A stretch of 64,000 nucleotides of DNA from Paenibacillus eucommiae (GTDB lineage Bacteria > Bacillota > Bacilli > Paenibacillales > NBRC-103111). The stretch is taken from NCBI RefSeq assembly GCF_017874215.1, contig NZ_JAGGLB010000033.1:55175-119174 (forward strand), read 5' to 3'. The notes below the pieces were generated by a model. The model saw nothing but the letters and a program-made list of their open reading frames with translations, was not told the DNA's origin and did no database searches. Shown here one piece after another: positions 44,338 to 53,279 of this stretch; positions within the stretch are counted from its first letter, which is position 1; every line of letters starts with the position of its first letter. A program made the position numbers and the translations under genes.

Positions 44338-46182
44338 TTAGTAAACATCCCGCTGATAACGTTTCTGCTGTTGCATACGGGTCAAATATTCCGCAGCTTC
44401 CTCCGGGCTCAAACCGCCCTCAAGACCGAGGATCGTTACCAGAGCCGCATGAACGTCATGCGCCATCTTCTTCTCATCACCACAAACATATACACTAGCC
44501 CCATCCTGCAGCCATTGGTAAAGATCCTTGCTCTTTTCAAGCATCCTATGCTGTACATACACTTTCTTGTCGGTATCCCGGGAGAACGCGACGTCCATAC
44601 GAGTCAGGACACCATCCTTCAGCCAACGCTGCCATTCAACCTGGTACAGGAAGTCTGTAGAAAAATGCTGATCGCCATAAAACAGCCAAGTCTTCCCACT
44701 CGCTCCGGTTTCTTCCTTCTCTTGCAGGAAGGCTCTGAACGGAGCCACACCCGTGCCCGGCCCAATCATAATGATCGGCGTATCCGAGCTTTCCGGAAGC
44801 TTGAAATTCAAGTTATGCTGAATGTAAACCGGCAAAGTATCGCCTGCTTGCACCCGCTCCGCAAGCTGAACAGAGCAGACTCCATAGCGCTCTCTTCCAT
44901 GAGCTTCGTAGCGAACTGCGCGTACTGTCGCGTGCACCTCGTCCGGGAATGCTTTCGAGCTGCTGGCGATGGAGTACAAGCGCCCAGGCATTTTCCGAAG
45001 AATGGAGACAAATTCATTGGCAGGAACACCCTTAAGCGAATAATCCTGCACTAAATCCAGTAAATCCCGCTCGTTAAGATAAGTCCTGAGCTCCAGTTCC
45101 TGTCCCGCTTCCAGAAGCTCTTTCAGCCTATTGCTTGAATCGAACAATGCCGCTTGAGTGAGCAATGGCTTCGTCAGTACAGTGATCTCAAAATGGCGAA
45201 GCAGTGCTTCTCGCAAAGCTTGCTTTTCACCATTCTTATTGATGGCAACGGGCTCTTCTGCTTTCCAGCCCATAGCTTCGATAAATTCATCGACAAGTCT
45301 TGGATGATTCTCTGGATAAATGCCTAAGCTATCACCAGGTTCATACTGAAGATTCGAACCCTCGAGGGATATCTCAACATGGCGAGTTTCCCGGTCCGAA
45401 CCGCGGCCGTTCAGATTCAAATTCTCAAGAACCTCGGCCTGGAATGGATTCGTCCTTGAATATTCCGACTCTGTTCCATTGTCAAGAGCCGCGCTGCCCC
45501 CACTTGCGATCACTGGAGCCGCTGACCCTTCACTTAGAGTGCTTAGAATATTATTCATCCATTCCGCAGCAGACGCGTCAAAATCCACATCGCAATCAGC
45601 ACGCGGAACAATCCGTTTGCCGCCCAGTTCTTCCAGGCGATTGTCGAAATCCTTACCCGTTTGGCAGAAAAACTCATAGGAGGTATCTCCCAGTGCCAGC
45701 ACGGAATAAGGCATGCCTTCCAATTGAGGCGCTCTCTTGCTATAGAGAAACTCATAGAAGGAAATAGCGTTATCCGGAGGATCGCCTTCTCCATGAGTAC
45801 TCACCAGAATAAGCAGGTTTTGGACCTTCTTTAATCCGTTCGGTTTAAAATCGCTCATCAAGGATAGGGTTACCTGAAAGCCTTGATCTTCCAGCTTCTT
45901 GGTCAGCTTCTTCGCCAGCCCATGACAATTGCCGGTCTGCGAACCGAAAAGCACGGTTACTTCTTTGGGGGTTACTACTGCATTCGCTGACAATGTTGCT
46001 AGCGGCGCAGCGCCGGGTGCCACCGCACCAGCCGTTCCAGTCGTCGCTCCAGATGCTCCTTGAAATGCCGAAAGATAGCCGCTTAACCAGATTCTTTGTG
46101 TTTCTGTAAGCGTAGGCATAAGCCGATTGAGCAATTCTACTTGATCCTGATTAAAAGGACTGTTTGTTACATGAAGTTCCAA
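44338..46182 (-). CDS. cysJ: Assimilatory sulfite reductase (NADPH) flavoprotein, alpha subunit
   Basis: 614-residue diflavin reductase that passes electrons from NADPH through FAD and FMN to CysI. An N-terminal helical segment is followed by a flavodoxin domain (VLFGSQTGNCHGLAKKL, STHGEGDPPDN, LALGDTSYEFFCQTG), an FAD domain (GRLYSIASSSKAFPDE) and an NADPH domain (IGPGTGVAPFRAFLQEKE, YVCGDEKKMAHDV). Translation begins at a TTG at 46182 with CGAGGTGG six bases upstream; no nearer ATG fits. About 290 bases upstream contain no further gene until the small membrane protein. Confidence 0.96.
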   Translation of the reverse strand: MELHVTNSPFNQDQVELLNRLMPTLTETQRIWLSGYLSAFQGASGATTGTAGAVAPGAAPLATLSANAVVTPKEVTVLFGSQTGNCHGLAKKLTKKLEDQGFQVTLSLMSDFKPNGLKKVQNLLILVSTHGEGDPPDNAISFYEFLYSKRAPQLEGMPYSVLALGDTSYEFFCQTGKDFDNRLEELGGKRIVPRADCDVDFDASAAEWMNNILSTLSEGSAAPVIASGGSAALDNGTESEYSRTNPFQAEVLENLNLNGRGSDRETRHVEISLEGSNLQYEPGDSLGIYPENHPRLVDEFIEAMGWKAEEPVAINKNGEKQALREALLRHFEITVLTKPLLTQAALFDSSNRLKELLEAGQELELRTYLNERDLLDLVQDYSLKGVPANEFVSILRKMPGRLYSIASSSKAFPDEVHATVRAVRYEAHGRERYGVCSVQLAERVQAGDTLPVYIQHNLNFKLPESSDTPIIMIGPGTGVAPFRAFLQEKEETGASGKTWLFYGDQHFSTDFLYQVEWQRWLKDGVLTRMDVAFSRDTDKKVYVQHRMLEKSKDLYQWLQDGASVYVCGDEKKMAHDVHAALVTILGLEGGLSPEEAAEYLTRMQQQKRYQRDVY

Positions 46183-46393
46183 CGATATCCACCTCGCGTA
46201 GCCATACCATGATTAGTGTAACAGCTAATTTTCATATTCAGTTCATTTTACCTCTACTGACCCTATCATAGTATGGGAAATGGATCAATTAGAATGATTT
46301 TATAAGTAATATCAATAATTTTGATAAATTGAACATTCAAGAGCAAACTAATCATTAAACCGACTATTTATGTGAAAAAGAAGCTATCAATCC

Positions 46394-46482
46394 CTTTATT
46401 CAGCAATTTTATTCGGAAATTTTATTCATCAGCCTTATTGATCAGCCTTATTCGTCAGTTTTATTCATCTGCTTTATTCATC
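46394..46482. repeat. Degenerate short tandem repeat
   Basis: About seven copies of a 12-15 bp unit TTTATTCATCNG, read on the minus strand as CTGATGAATAAA. The minus-strand unit equals the last codons and stop of the small membrane protein gene (GAT GAA TAA), so the array begins in the gene and runs on downstream. Confidence 0.7.
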
Positions 46483-46587
46483 TTCCCATTTTTTGGAATA
46501 GGCCTTGTTAGTTACCCATATGGTCATCCAAACGACAACGATAATAACAATGACCGATACTACCCAAATCCATGTAGGCACAAGCAT
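46474..46587 (-). CDS. Tiny membrane protein (YtzI-like)
   Basis: A 37-residue single-span protein: MLVPTWIWVVSVIVIIVVV leads into WMTIWVTNKAYSKKWEDE. The ATG at 46587 has a GGGGGG site eight bases upstream. A hydrophobic helix of about 20 residues is followed by the motif TKAYSxK, which recalls the YtzI group of Bacillales small proteins of unknown role. The plus-strand ORF over the same place is not credible. The coding call rests on the ribosome site, composition and this resemblance. Confidence 0.65.
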   Translation of the reverse strand: MLVPTWIWVVSVIVIIVVVWMTIWVTNKAYSKKWEDE

Positions 46588-46690
46588 GATTCTTACCCCC
46601 CGTCCTCTATGCTGTCAACATAGCACAATGTTTATCTAATTATAACTGATTGAGTCCATAATCGCTGCAGTGGAATGTGTCTTTTTGAAT

Positions 46691-47288
46691 AAGAAAAACG
46701 CTTGCGGCGTTCTTTGAGGTGCTTGTTCATGGCTTTGGTGTGTTGCGGAGGGAATGGCTGTGGCCTCCAGCCGCTGTTAAAGATTTGTTCACTTCAATGG
46801 AAAAGATGGAGAGGTTGGAACAAATCTTTAAAGGCGGGCGCTAACGCCCTTCCACCCACAGCCATTCCCCCTTCTCAGCTACAATCGCACGAATCGTACG
46901 AACAGCAGGCTAAAAGCAAGCTCAAGCAAGCTCAAACCAAACTCAAACGGTCAGCCAACAAGGTTTTTTTCTCTTGATAGGGGCGATTTCCTGGTGGCAA
47001 AGGCACCGTGAATGAAGAACGGCCCCGCCAGCACGCACAACCGAGAGGAGTCTGCTACTTTAACGATGTTTTTCATCGTTAAACCACCAGGTCCTCTCCA
47101 CATCCTTGCTTTAGCGATGTTTTTCATCGTTAACTCCCTGTTATCCACCCAGATGTGGCCGTCTGACCTCTTTTAACGATGAAAAACATCGTTAGCGTGC
47201 TGATTGACCTGGAAAACACTCGCTTTAACGATGAAAAACATCGTTAAGTGAAGCACACGCTCATTTCGGCGGAAGCCTGACTTCTTTT
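46691..47288 (+). repeat. Two-part structured repeat, copy E (full)
   Basis: Complete copy. The leading hairpin AACGC-TTGCG-GCGTT is near 46697. The outer stem GGGAATGGCTGTGG pairs with CCACAGCCATTCCC. The inner TTAAAGATTTGTTC pairs with its complement, and the branch hairpin has changed to GGGCG-CTAA-CGCCC. Palindromes start at 47060, 47111, 47173 and 47225 (spacing 51, 62, 52), with TTTTT loops in the first two and AAAAA in the last two. A short run of AAGCTCAAGCAAGCTCAAAC-type repeats lies between the two halves. No conserved ORF. Confidence 0.82.
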
Positions 47289-47293
47289 AGACG

Positions 47294-47368
47294 CTACTAT
47301 CACTACTATCACTACTATCACTACTATCACTACTATCACTGCTACTAACACTACTAACACTCCTACTC
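47294..47368 (+). repeat. 9-bp microsatellite (CTACTATCA)n
   Basis: Five perfect units of CTACTATCA followed by three degenerate ones (CTGCTAACA, CTACTAACA, CTCCTACTC). It follows directly on the right end of repeat copy E. No ORF uses it. The remaining 160 bases to the next gene show nothing. Confidence 0.9.
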
Positions 47369-47527
47369 CAATGGTGCCCCCTGCTCCGAATACGCTATAG
47401 CCCTAACACTTCACCGCTGCAAAGCACCTCTTACAAAATAATAAAACTCCCTACCGCCCTATTGCTCGCGGATAAGAAGTTTTATTCATGGTACATTGAT
47501 ATTCCCAAAATTAACCATTGGGCCGCG

Positions 47528-47977
47528 TTAGGATTCACTCAGCTTGGCGACAACTCCCATGATCCGTCGCTCCCGGGTTTCTTGTGTTTTTGCATCGTTC
47601 ACTTGACGAACAAACTCCTTGCGCTTCGAGAAAGCCAAAGCTTCAAACGCCTCTATCGCGCCTTCTTGAGCTGACAATGCTGTCATGAGGTCATTCGGTA
47701 TTTCAACAGTACGAGGCTCCAGATCAAGCTCAAGTGTGACTTCCACCTGCTCACCTGCACTCAAGCCTGAAGCTTCCCTGTGGGCAGCACTCAAGGGAAT
47801 GAGAAACTCATTGCCCATAACAGCTACCGTACTACGATACGTATAACCGTTCAGACTTACAGTGACACTAGGCTTCTTTTGTCCACCCAGCGCGGCTATA
47901 ACCTCGTTTGGAACCGAAATTCCAGTGGCGTTTTTCCCCTGTGCTTTCATAATAGCGGTAGTGAACGTTACTCCCAT
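47528..47977 (-). CDS. DUF1905/YdeI-like protein
   Basis: 149-residue protein with a DUF1905 beta domain (VTFTTAIMKAQGKNATGISVPNEVIAALG, KPSVTVSLNGYTYRSTVAVMGNEFLIPLSAAHRE) and a C-terminal YdeI/OmpD-associated helical segment (FEALAFSKRKEFVRQVNDAKTQETRERRIMGVVAKL). Members have been linked to bacteriocin or peptide resistance, but the biochemical role is unknown. I chose the ATG at 47977 because GGAGGGG lies eight bases before it; the longer frame to 48037 lacks a site. Confidence 0.85.
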   Translation of the reverse strand: MGVTFTTAIMKAQGKNATGISVPNEVIAALGGQKKPSVTVSLNGYTYRSTVAVMGNEFLIPLSAAHREASGLSAGEQVEVTLELDLEPRTVEIPNDLMTALSAQEGAIEAFEALAFSKRKEFVRQVNDAKTQETRERRIMGVVAKLSES

Positions 47978-48085
47978 GTTCGAATCCCCTCCTATCTGTG
48001 AATATTCGAGAAACACATCAAATTTCCTGTTTTGCAAAAAGTCTAATAAGTCTTATTCATTCGCCCGCGCTGAACCTAAACAGCC

Positions 48086-48493
48086 CTAGAATACTTCTTT
48101 CGGTTTATCACCTAATAAGCCCAGTAAAAACATTTGAGAATAAGCGAACCCAGTTGACGTTTTTGAAACTACGGATGGAATGGTCAGGTCAAGGTCCAAG
48201 TAAGTGGAAAGTATTTGCTGTGTGAATTCCTTTTGATTCGTTAAAGAGTGTTCCTGCAATTGCTTTGCAAATTCCTTATCAACCTTTTCCCTACCCCCAA
48301 ACGCTTGCTGCAGCTGGTACCCTGCCAGATACAAATCTGCCGCTAGATCTTCATTACATTTCTGATGTTCAGCTACATAATTTGAAATCCAGTCTCTCAC
48401 TAAGGATGAGGTATCTTTATTATTTTCTTTTGCAATCTGTTGAAAAACATCTTTCAATTCTTTCGACATTCGTATGTGCAAATTGGCATCCAT
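48086..48493 (-). CDS. Ribbon-helix-helix DNA-binding protein
   Basis: 135-residue protein whose N-terminal ~40 residues form a ribbon-helix-helix (NLHIRMSKELKDVFQQIAKENNKDTSSLVRDWISNYV), as in CopG/RelB-type antitoxins and repressors. The remaining helical part is not recognised. AAGGAGG is ten bases before the ATG. No toxin gene overlaps it; the neighbour upstream, divergent, is a broken Rpn nuclease. It may be an orphan antitoxin or a plain repressor. Confidence 0.7.
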   Translation of the reverse strand: MDANLHIRMSKELKDVFQQIAKENNKDTSSLVRDWISNYVAEHQKCNEDLAADLYLAGYQLQQAFGGREKVDKEFAKQLQEHSLTNQKEFTQQILSTYLDLDLTIPSVVSKTSTGFAYSQMFLLGLLGDKPKEVF

Positions 48494-48681
48494 GCAACTA
48501 ATACCTCCTTAAAGAATAAGCAAAGAATATGCTAATAATAAAACATTTGTGATTGCATTGTCAACACCATGTGCACACAATGTATACACTGAATAATTAA
48601 TATTAAAATTAATTAGCACGAATCGATTTCATGTAAATTACGATACATGGTATAATAAACATAGGATTGGAGTTGATAATA

Positions 48682-49491
48682 TTGGAATTGCTGGATCCTC
48701 GCAATGACTTTATTTTCAAGCGAATATTCGCTACTTGCGTTTCTTAACAGTACGTTTATAGAGGCTGGAGAGTTGCCACTTGCCGAGATTATTTTGATGA
48801 ACCCTACACAGACAAAGACAACCCCCAGGACAAGCAGTCTATATTGGATATTAAAGCAAGAACAGCCGAAGGCAAGCTGATTAATATTGAAATGCAATTG
48901 TTCAACCCGTATCATATGGAAAAAAGGACGCTGTTTTACTGGAGCGGGATGTACTTCCATCAGATTAAAGAAGGTTCCAATTACAGCCATTTGAAAAAAT
49001 GTGTAACTATCAACATTCTGAACTATTCTTGTCTGCCAAATGATCGTTACCATAATATTTTTCATTTACGTGAGGATCATACCCTCATCCCGCTGATTGA
49101 TGATATCGAAGTCCATGTGATGGAACTTACAAAGCTGGAGGAGCACGCGATTCCAGTGAAAGGCGGCTTGGTGAACTGGTTATTATTTTTAAAAGGTGTC
49201 GATAAAACAAACTGGGAGGCGTTGACGATGAACGAACCCATGCTAAAAAAAGCGATGGATACTTTAGAATTCCTGAGTCAGGACGCACAGACACGAATGG
49301 AATACGAAGCCAGGCTGAAGTTTCTTCGTGATGAAGCATCGAGAGTAGAAGGTGCAAAAGCGGAAGGCTTTATTCAAGGCAAGCAACAGACTGCCCGAAA
49401 ACTTCTCGCTCGTGGTTACGATATCGCCGCTGTAGCAGATATAACTGAGCTGCCCCAGGATGATATAAAAGCGTTGACGCTGGAGCAATAA
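48682..49491 (+). pseudogene. Frameshifted Rpn-family PD-(D/E)XK nuclease (transposase-like)
   Basis: The Rpn/YhgA-like family of recombination-promoting nucleases is recognised through ELLDPRNDFIFKRIF at the start, YSLLAFLNSTFIEAGELPLA in a second frame, and SILDIKARTAEGKLINIEMQ (catalytic D...ExQ) in the first frame again. A break near 48725-48730 and a one-base loss near 48803 (NPYTD) mean the protein is not made whole. The 3' part from 48844 is still open for 215 codons, ending in a region like GKQQTARKLLARGYD. A TTG at 48682 preceded by GGAG is the likely old start. Confidence 0.8.
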
Positions 49492-49518
49492 GGCATTGGC
49501 CTCGCCTAAAAAAGCAGA

Positions 49519-49570
49519 AATAGAGGAAATCAATGGAAGGAATATCACTCCATCGATTTCCTCTATTCAT
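49519..49570 (+). terminator. Stem-loop after the Rpn pseudogene
   Basis: Long stem AATAGAGGAAATC...GATTTCCTCTATT with the inner TGGA/TCCA pairing, 30 bases after the Rpn stop. It could terminate transcription from either side. The following 49571-49703 holds no gene. Confidence 0.65.
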
Positions 49571-49703
49571 ATTCATTGAAACGAAACACTAAGTGCCAAC
49601 CCAAATGATAAAAAGGTAAAATATAGTATAACATCTTTTTATTGGACATAATACGATGTGTAAATAACCCATGTATTTTAAATAGTATCCCCTAAAGGCT
49701 CAA

Positions 49704-50495
49704 TCAACCACTCTGAATTTGTTTCATAACATCCATAGCCTTAACTACTGCACTTTTGAATAAGCTTAGGTCTGAGCCCCAGACGATGTAAGGAATATTG
49801 TGCTGCATGGCAAATTTGTACTCCGCTTCGCTGTTTACAACGGTTCCTATATATTTCCCATATTCCTTGCAGGTATGGATAATTTGCATTACATATTCCG
49901 ATAATTGCCCATTCACCATATTCATATCTGTTCCGAGCGAAATCGAGAGATCCAGCGGACCGATGAATACGACATCAAGTCCGTCGATTTGACAAATTTC
50001 TTCTATATTTTCGAAAGCCCTTCTGGTTTCAATATGAGCGACGACCGTACTGTAAGCGTTCGCAGTGTCCAGATACTCTTTTATATCCGAAAAACCGTAG
50101 TTCGCTGCCCGATGGGCTGAAGTAGCTCCGCGAATTCCGAGTGGCGGATACTTGGTATGATTCACAAGGGAGGCTACCTCTTCAGCCGTATCAATTTGCG
50201 GTACTTGGACACCGGTTGCCCCTAAATCCAAAGCGTGCAAAATGTGCGACCCCAAGTTGCCATGGATGCGTACGATTGCATGCAGACCGTGCAAGTCCGC
50301 GACACGCACCATTCGTTCCACATCCTGAAACGATAACGTGGTGTGCTCCATATCAATGATAATAAAATCGAACCCGGCCAAACCTAATATTTCAATGATT
50401 TCCGGAGAAGGCGTTTTGACAAAGGTTCCATGTAAACATTGCCCATTATTTAAGCTTTGTTTAAATGATAGCTCCACCCGTCTACCCTTGTTCAT
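49704..50495 (-). CDS. HpcH/HpaI-family aldolase/lyase
   Basis: Metal-dependent class II aldolase fold, 263 residues. Signature parts are FIIIDMEHTTLSFQDVERM, the metal and substrate stretches GATGVQVPQIDTAEE and GIRGATSAHRA, and VVFIGPLDLSISLG. Members cleave 2-keto-3-deoxy or hydroxy acids to pyruvate and an aldehyde. The start at 50495 overlaps the end of the cupin gene by 14 bases, which suggests coupled translation; an ATG at 50525 is also possible. It is the last gene of the catabolic run, so it may cleave the final carbon skeleton. Confidence 0.85.
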   Translation of the reverse strand: MNKGRRVELSFKQSLNNGQCLHGTFVKTPSPEIIEILGLAGFDFIIIDMEHTTLSFQDVERMVRVADLHGLHAIVRIHGNLGSHILHALDLGATGVQVPQIDTAEEVASLVNHTKYPPLGIRGATSAHRAANYGFSDIKEYLDTANAYSTVVAHIETRRAFENIEEICQIDGLDVVFIGPLDLSISLGTDMNMVNGQLSEYVMQIIHTCKEYGKYIGTVVNSEAEYKFAMQHNIPYIVWGSDLSLFKSAVVKAMDVMKQIQSG

Positions 50496-50817
50496 CGTAC
50501 TCAGCTCTTTTAGGAGTGAAGACATCTAAATTGAGCACCGGCTCATCTCCCAGAACTTCCGCATAATGCATCACATTGGGAGGGACAACCAGTAATCCGC
50601 CTTCCTCCAAAATCGTAAAATTATCTTCAATATGAAACTTCACTTTACCACTCAAAATATAAACAATTTGTTCGTAAGCGTGACTATGCGGTTTGGGCTC
50701 GTGACCAGGCTGCAGCGTATGCAGGGCAAGTGTTGCTCCTTCTCCGGTAAATCCTTTGCGGGTTACTCCCTCACGTACGAATACTTCTTCCATGGCGGTC
50801 CAATTAGCTACTTTCAT
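50482..50817 (-). CDS. Cupin-domain protein
   Basis: Single-domain cupin of 111 residues. Motif 1 is visible as PGHEPKPHSHAYEQIVYILSG (two His and Glu) and motif 2 as GGLLVVPPNVMHYAEV with the last His. Such proteins bind a metal and act as small isomerases, dioxygenases or sensors; the role is not specified. GGAGGAG precedes the ATG. It lies between the DUF6282 and HpcH genes in one operon. Confidence 0.85.
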   Translation of the reverse strand: MKVANWTAMEEVFVREGVTRKGFTGEGATLALHTLQPGHEPKPHSHAYEQIVYILSGKVKFHIEDNFTILEEGGLLVVPPNVMHYAEVLGDEPVLNLDVFTPKRAEYDEQG

Positions 50818-50835
50818 AGTTCTCCTCCCAGATTC

Positions 50836-51735
50836 CTAGAGATGGTCCATATTCAAGACCTTCAACGGATTATCCTTAATCATCGTAGTAATATCATGGG
50901 TCGAAAAACCCTTTTCCAAAAGCAAGTCAGCAAATTGAACAAAGCCGGGATAAGGTCTCGGGTTATTGATTTGACCATAATCGGAGGAAACGATAATTTG
51001 ATCCATACCGACCTGCTGAATAATTTCACAAGTCTGGTCAATGTTAAGCGTGTAAAAGTTGGAACGCGGATCGGAAGTCGTCGCGCAAATCTCGATATAA
51101 ACTCCCTTGGATGCCCAGTCTTTCATTTGTTCGACCGTTGCATCAATCATATATCCCGGATGATTCGCAATAATTTTTTTGGCCCCCCTAGACAAGGCAT
51201 AGTTGATAATGGCATCAACTTCTTCGGCTGTACCATGCCCCGTACCGATGACGACATCTTCATAAGAAAGCGTTAGATCGATAACCTTCTTGATTTGATC
51301 ACTTAATACGCCACCCTCAAGAATATGAATATGGTGGTGATCTTGAACGCCGGAGCCTTTCTTGGAAGCCGGGAACTTAAGACCTCTCTGTGCATGCTTC
51401 ACGTGATGATTTTCACAGGAAATCGTAGGCATCCATACCATTTTGGCTCCCATGACGAGTGCCGTATCCAGTGCCAACAAATTCAACCCGCCAATATGGT
51501 TATTTAACGCAATTCCGGAAAAAACCCGAAAACCTTTTTGATCCACATGATGTTTTTGTACCAATTCCGTCACACCAACCATCGGAACTTGATGATCTTT
51601 GATGACCAATGCACGCATCCCGTTTTCCTGCGCTTCTTTGACCGCTTCCACCACATCGATGATCCGCGGAATAACAGATGGACCTGCATGCATATGAACA
51701 TCGAGAGCACCTTTCATCAAATCACTAACTGACAT
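50836..51735 (-). CDS. DUF6282-type metal-dependent hydrolase-like protein
   Basis: 299-residue protein with an amidohydrolase-like TIM barrel. The N-terminal DVHMHAGPS supplies the HxH metal site, with further His-rich stretches (KDHQVPM, HHHIHILEGG, GTGHGTAEEV, NHPGYM) and SSDYGQ near the end. It looks like the DUF6282 group, whose substrates are not known. AAGGAGAG precedes the ATG. The position inside the catabolic run suggests ring or amide hydrolysis (inference). Confidence 0.75.
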   Translation of the reverse strand: MSVSDLMKGALDVHMHAGPSVIPRIIDVVEAVKEAQENGMRALVIKDHQVPMVGVTELVQKHHVDQKGFRVFSGIALNNHIGGLNLLALDTALVMGAKMVWMPTISCENHHVKHAQRGLKFPASKKGSGVQDHHHIHILEGGVLSDQIKKVIDLTLSYEDVVIGTGHGTAEEVDAIINYALSRGAKKIIANHPGYMIDATVEQMKDWASKGVYIEICATTSDPRSNFYTLNIDQTCEIIQQVGMDQIIVSSDYGQINNPRPYPGFVQFADLLLEKGFSTHDITTMIKDNPLKVLNMDHL

Positions 51736-51787
51736 TGTATTCTCTCCTTTGCAAACATCTATGTTTATTTTTTATAAAAAAGGGCAA

Positions 51788-53245
51788 TTAAATCGTTGTA
51801 GCAATCAATTTCAAGTCGAGGAAATCATCCAACGTTCCAGGTCCGCCTTCCCGCCCCATACCGCTTTCTTTGACTCCGCCAAAAGGAATTTCAACTTGGG
51901 CAAGGGCCGTATCATTAATGCCGACCATCCCGTATTGCAAAGCCTCCGATACCCGAATCGACCTCGACAGATCATTCGTAAAGAAATAGGCGGCGAGTCC
52001 AACATCTACACTATTGGCTTTATCAATCACTTCCTGTTCCGTCTCGAAGGTGAGGATGGAAGCGACAGGACCAAACGTTTCCTCAGTGGAAACGAGCATA
52101 TTTTCCTTGATATCACTTAAAATCGTTGGCGAATAGAAAAATCCATCTTTGTGATTTTCGCCTGTAAGCTTTTCCCCGCCGACGACCAGCGTTGCCCCTT
52201 TTACGACCGCATCTTCCACATGTCTCGACACTTTATCCAGCCCGGCTTGATTAATAAGTGGACCTACATCAACGTTACCCTCAATGCCATTCCCAACTTT
52301 CAACCCTTGCACTTTCTCCTTAAAAAGAGCAATGAACTTATCTTTTATGGAATTTTGCACAAAGATTCGGTTTGGACATATGCAGGTTTGTCCGCAATTG
52401 AAAAATTTCACCTGTGTAATCCCGGCAATAGCCTTCTCGATATCTGCATCTTCGAAGACGATAAAGGGAGCATGACCGCCGAGCTCCATGGATACTTTCT
52501 TCACCTGATCGGCAGCCTGCTTTAGCAGAAGCTTGCCAACTGGTGTAGATCCTGTAAAGGTAACCTTGCGAATACGTTTGTCGCTTAACAGCACATTGCC
52601 TATTTGCGCCGGGTTTCCGGTTACCATATTAAGTACGCCTGCCGGTACGCCTGCTTGTTCCGCAAGCCTGCATACCTGCGCAGCACTGCCAGGTGTAAGC
52701 TCCGCTGGCTTGAGGACAACCGTGCAGCCTGCGGCAAGAGCAGGAGCAATCTTCCGAATAACCATGGACAGCGGGAAGTTCCAGGGGGTGATCGCTGCCA
52801 CCGGACCTACCGGCTGCCGGATCGTTTTCAACCTTTTGTTGCCAACTCCGGCCGGGATGGTTTCACCGTATACCCTTCTTCCTTCCTCAGCATTCCATAG
52901 CAAGTACTCTGCACAGGTATTCACTTCCATTAAGGCTTGTTGAAGGGGCTTGCCTGTCTCCAAGCTAACCGTGCGCGCCAATTGATCCTTGTTCTCCAGA
53001 AACAGCTGCTGCAGTTTTCGGAGCGTTCTTGCTCTTTCAGCTGCCGGCTTCGCTGCCCATTCAGGAAATACCCGATGGCTGGCTTCAATCGCCTTCGTTA
53101 CATCGCTATCGTCAGCTATTGCCGCTTTCCCGACGATTTCTCCGGTTGCCGGGTTAATAACGTCAAAATATTGACCTGAAGAAGGCTCGGTCCATTGACC
53201 GTTAATGAATAATTGATGTTGTTGGGCTGTTTCAGCAGCAGACAT
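51788..53245 (-). CDS. NAD(P)-dependent aldehyde dehydrogenase, succinate-semialdehyde dehydrogenase type
   Basis: 485-residue member of the aldehyde dehydrogenase superfamily. The nucleotide region PWNFPLSMVIRKIAPALAAG, the FTGSTPVGK stretch, the catalytic glutamate in MELGGHAPFIVF and the catalytic cysteine in FNCGQTCICPNRIFV are all present. Overall it resembles GabD. With the aminotransferase gene 34 bases upstream it would oxidise the semialdehyde formed by that enzyme. GGAGGG is six bases before the ATG. Confidence 0.9.
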   Translation of the reverse strand: MSAAETAQQHQLFINGQWTEPSSGQYFDVINPATGEIVGKAAIADDSDVTKAIEASHRVFPEWAAKPAAERARTLRKLQQLFLENKDQLARTVSLETGKPLQQALMEVNTCAEYLLWNAEEGRRVYGETIPAGVGNKRLKTIRQPVGPVAAITPWNFPLSMVIRKIAPALAAGCTVVLKPAELTPGSAAQVCRLAEQAGVPAGVLNMVTGNPAQIGNVLLSDKRIRKVTFTGSTPVGKLLLKQAADQVKKVSMELGGHAPFIVFEDADIEKAIAGITQVKFFNCGQTCICPNRIFVQNSIKDKFIALFKEKVQGLKVGNGIEGNVDVGPLINQAGLDKVSRHVEDAVVKGATLVVGGEKLTGENHKDGFFYSPTILSDIKENMLVSTEETFGPVASILTFETEQEVIDKANSVDVGLAAYFFTNDLSRSIRVSEALQYGMVGINDTALAQVEIPFGGVKESGMGREGGPGTLDDFLDLKLIATTI

Positions 53246-53279
53246 ATGATTCCCTCCTAATGATATTTATTTGAGATAT

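Noticed and set aside
46372..46623. 83-codon plus-strand ORF in the cysJ upstream region
   Set aside because: It runs through a tandem repeat and opposes a better small membrane-protein gene with a good ribosome site.
48613..49065. 150-codon minus-strand ORF over the Rpn region
   Set aside because: It is antisense to the recognisable Rpn sequence and matches no known domain.
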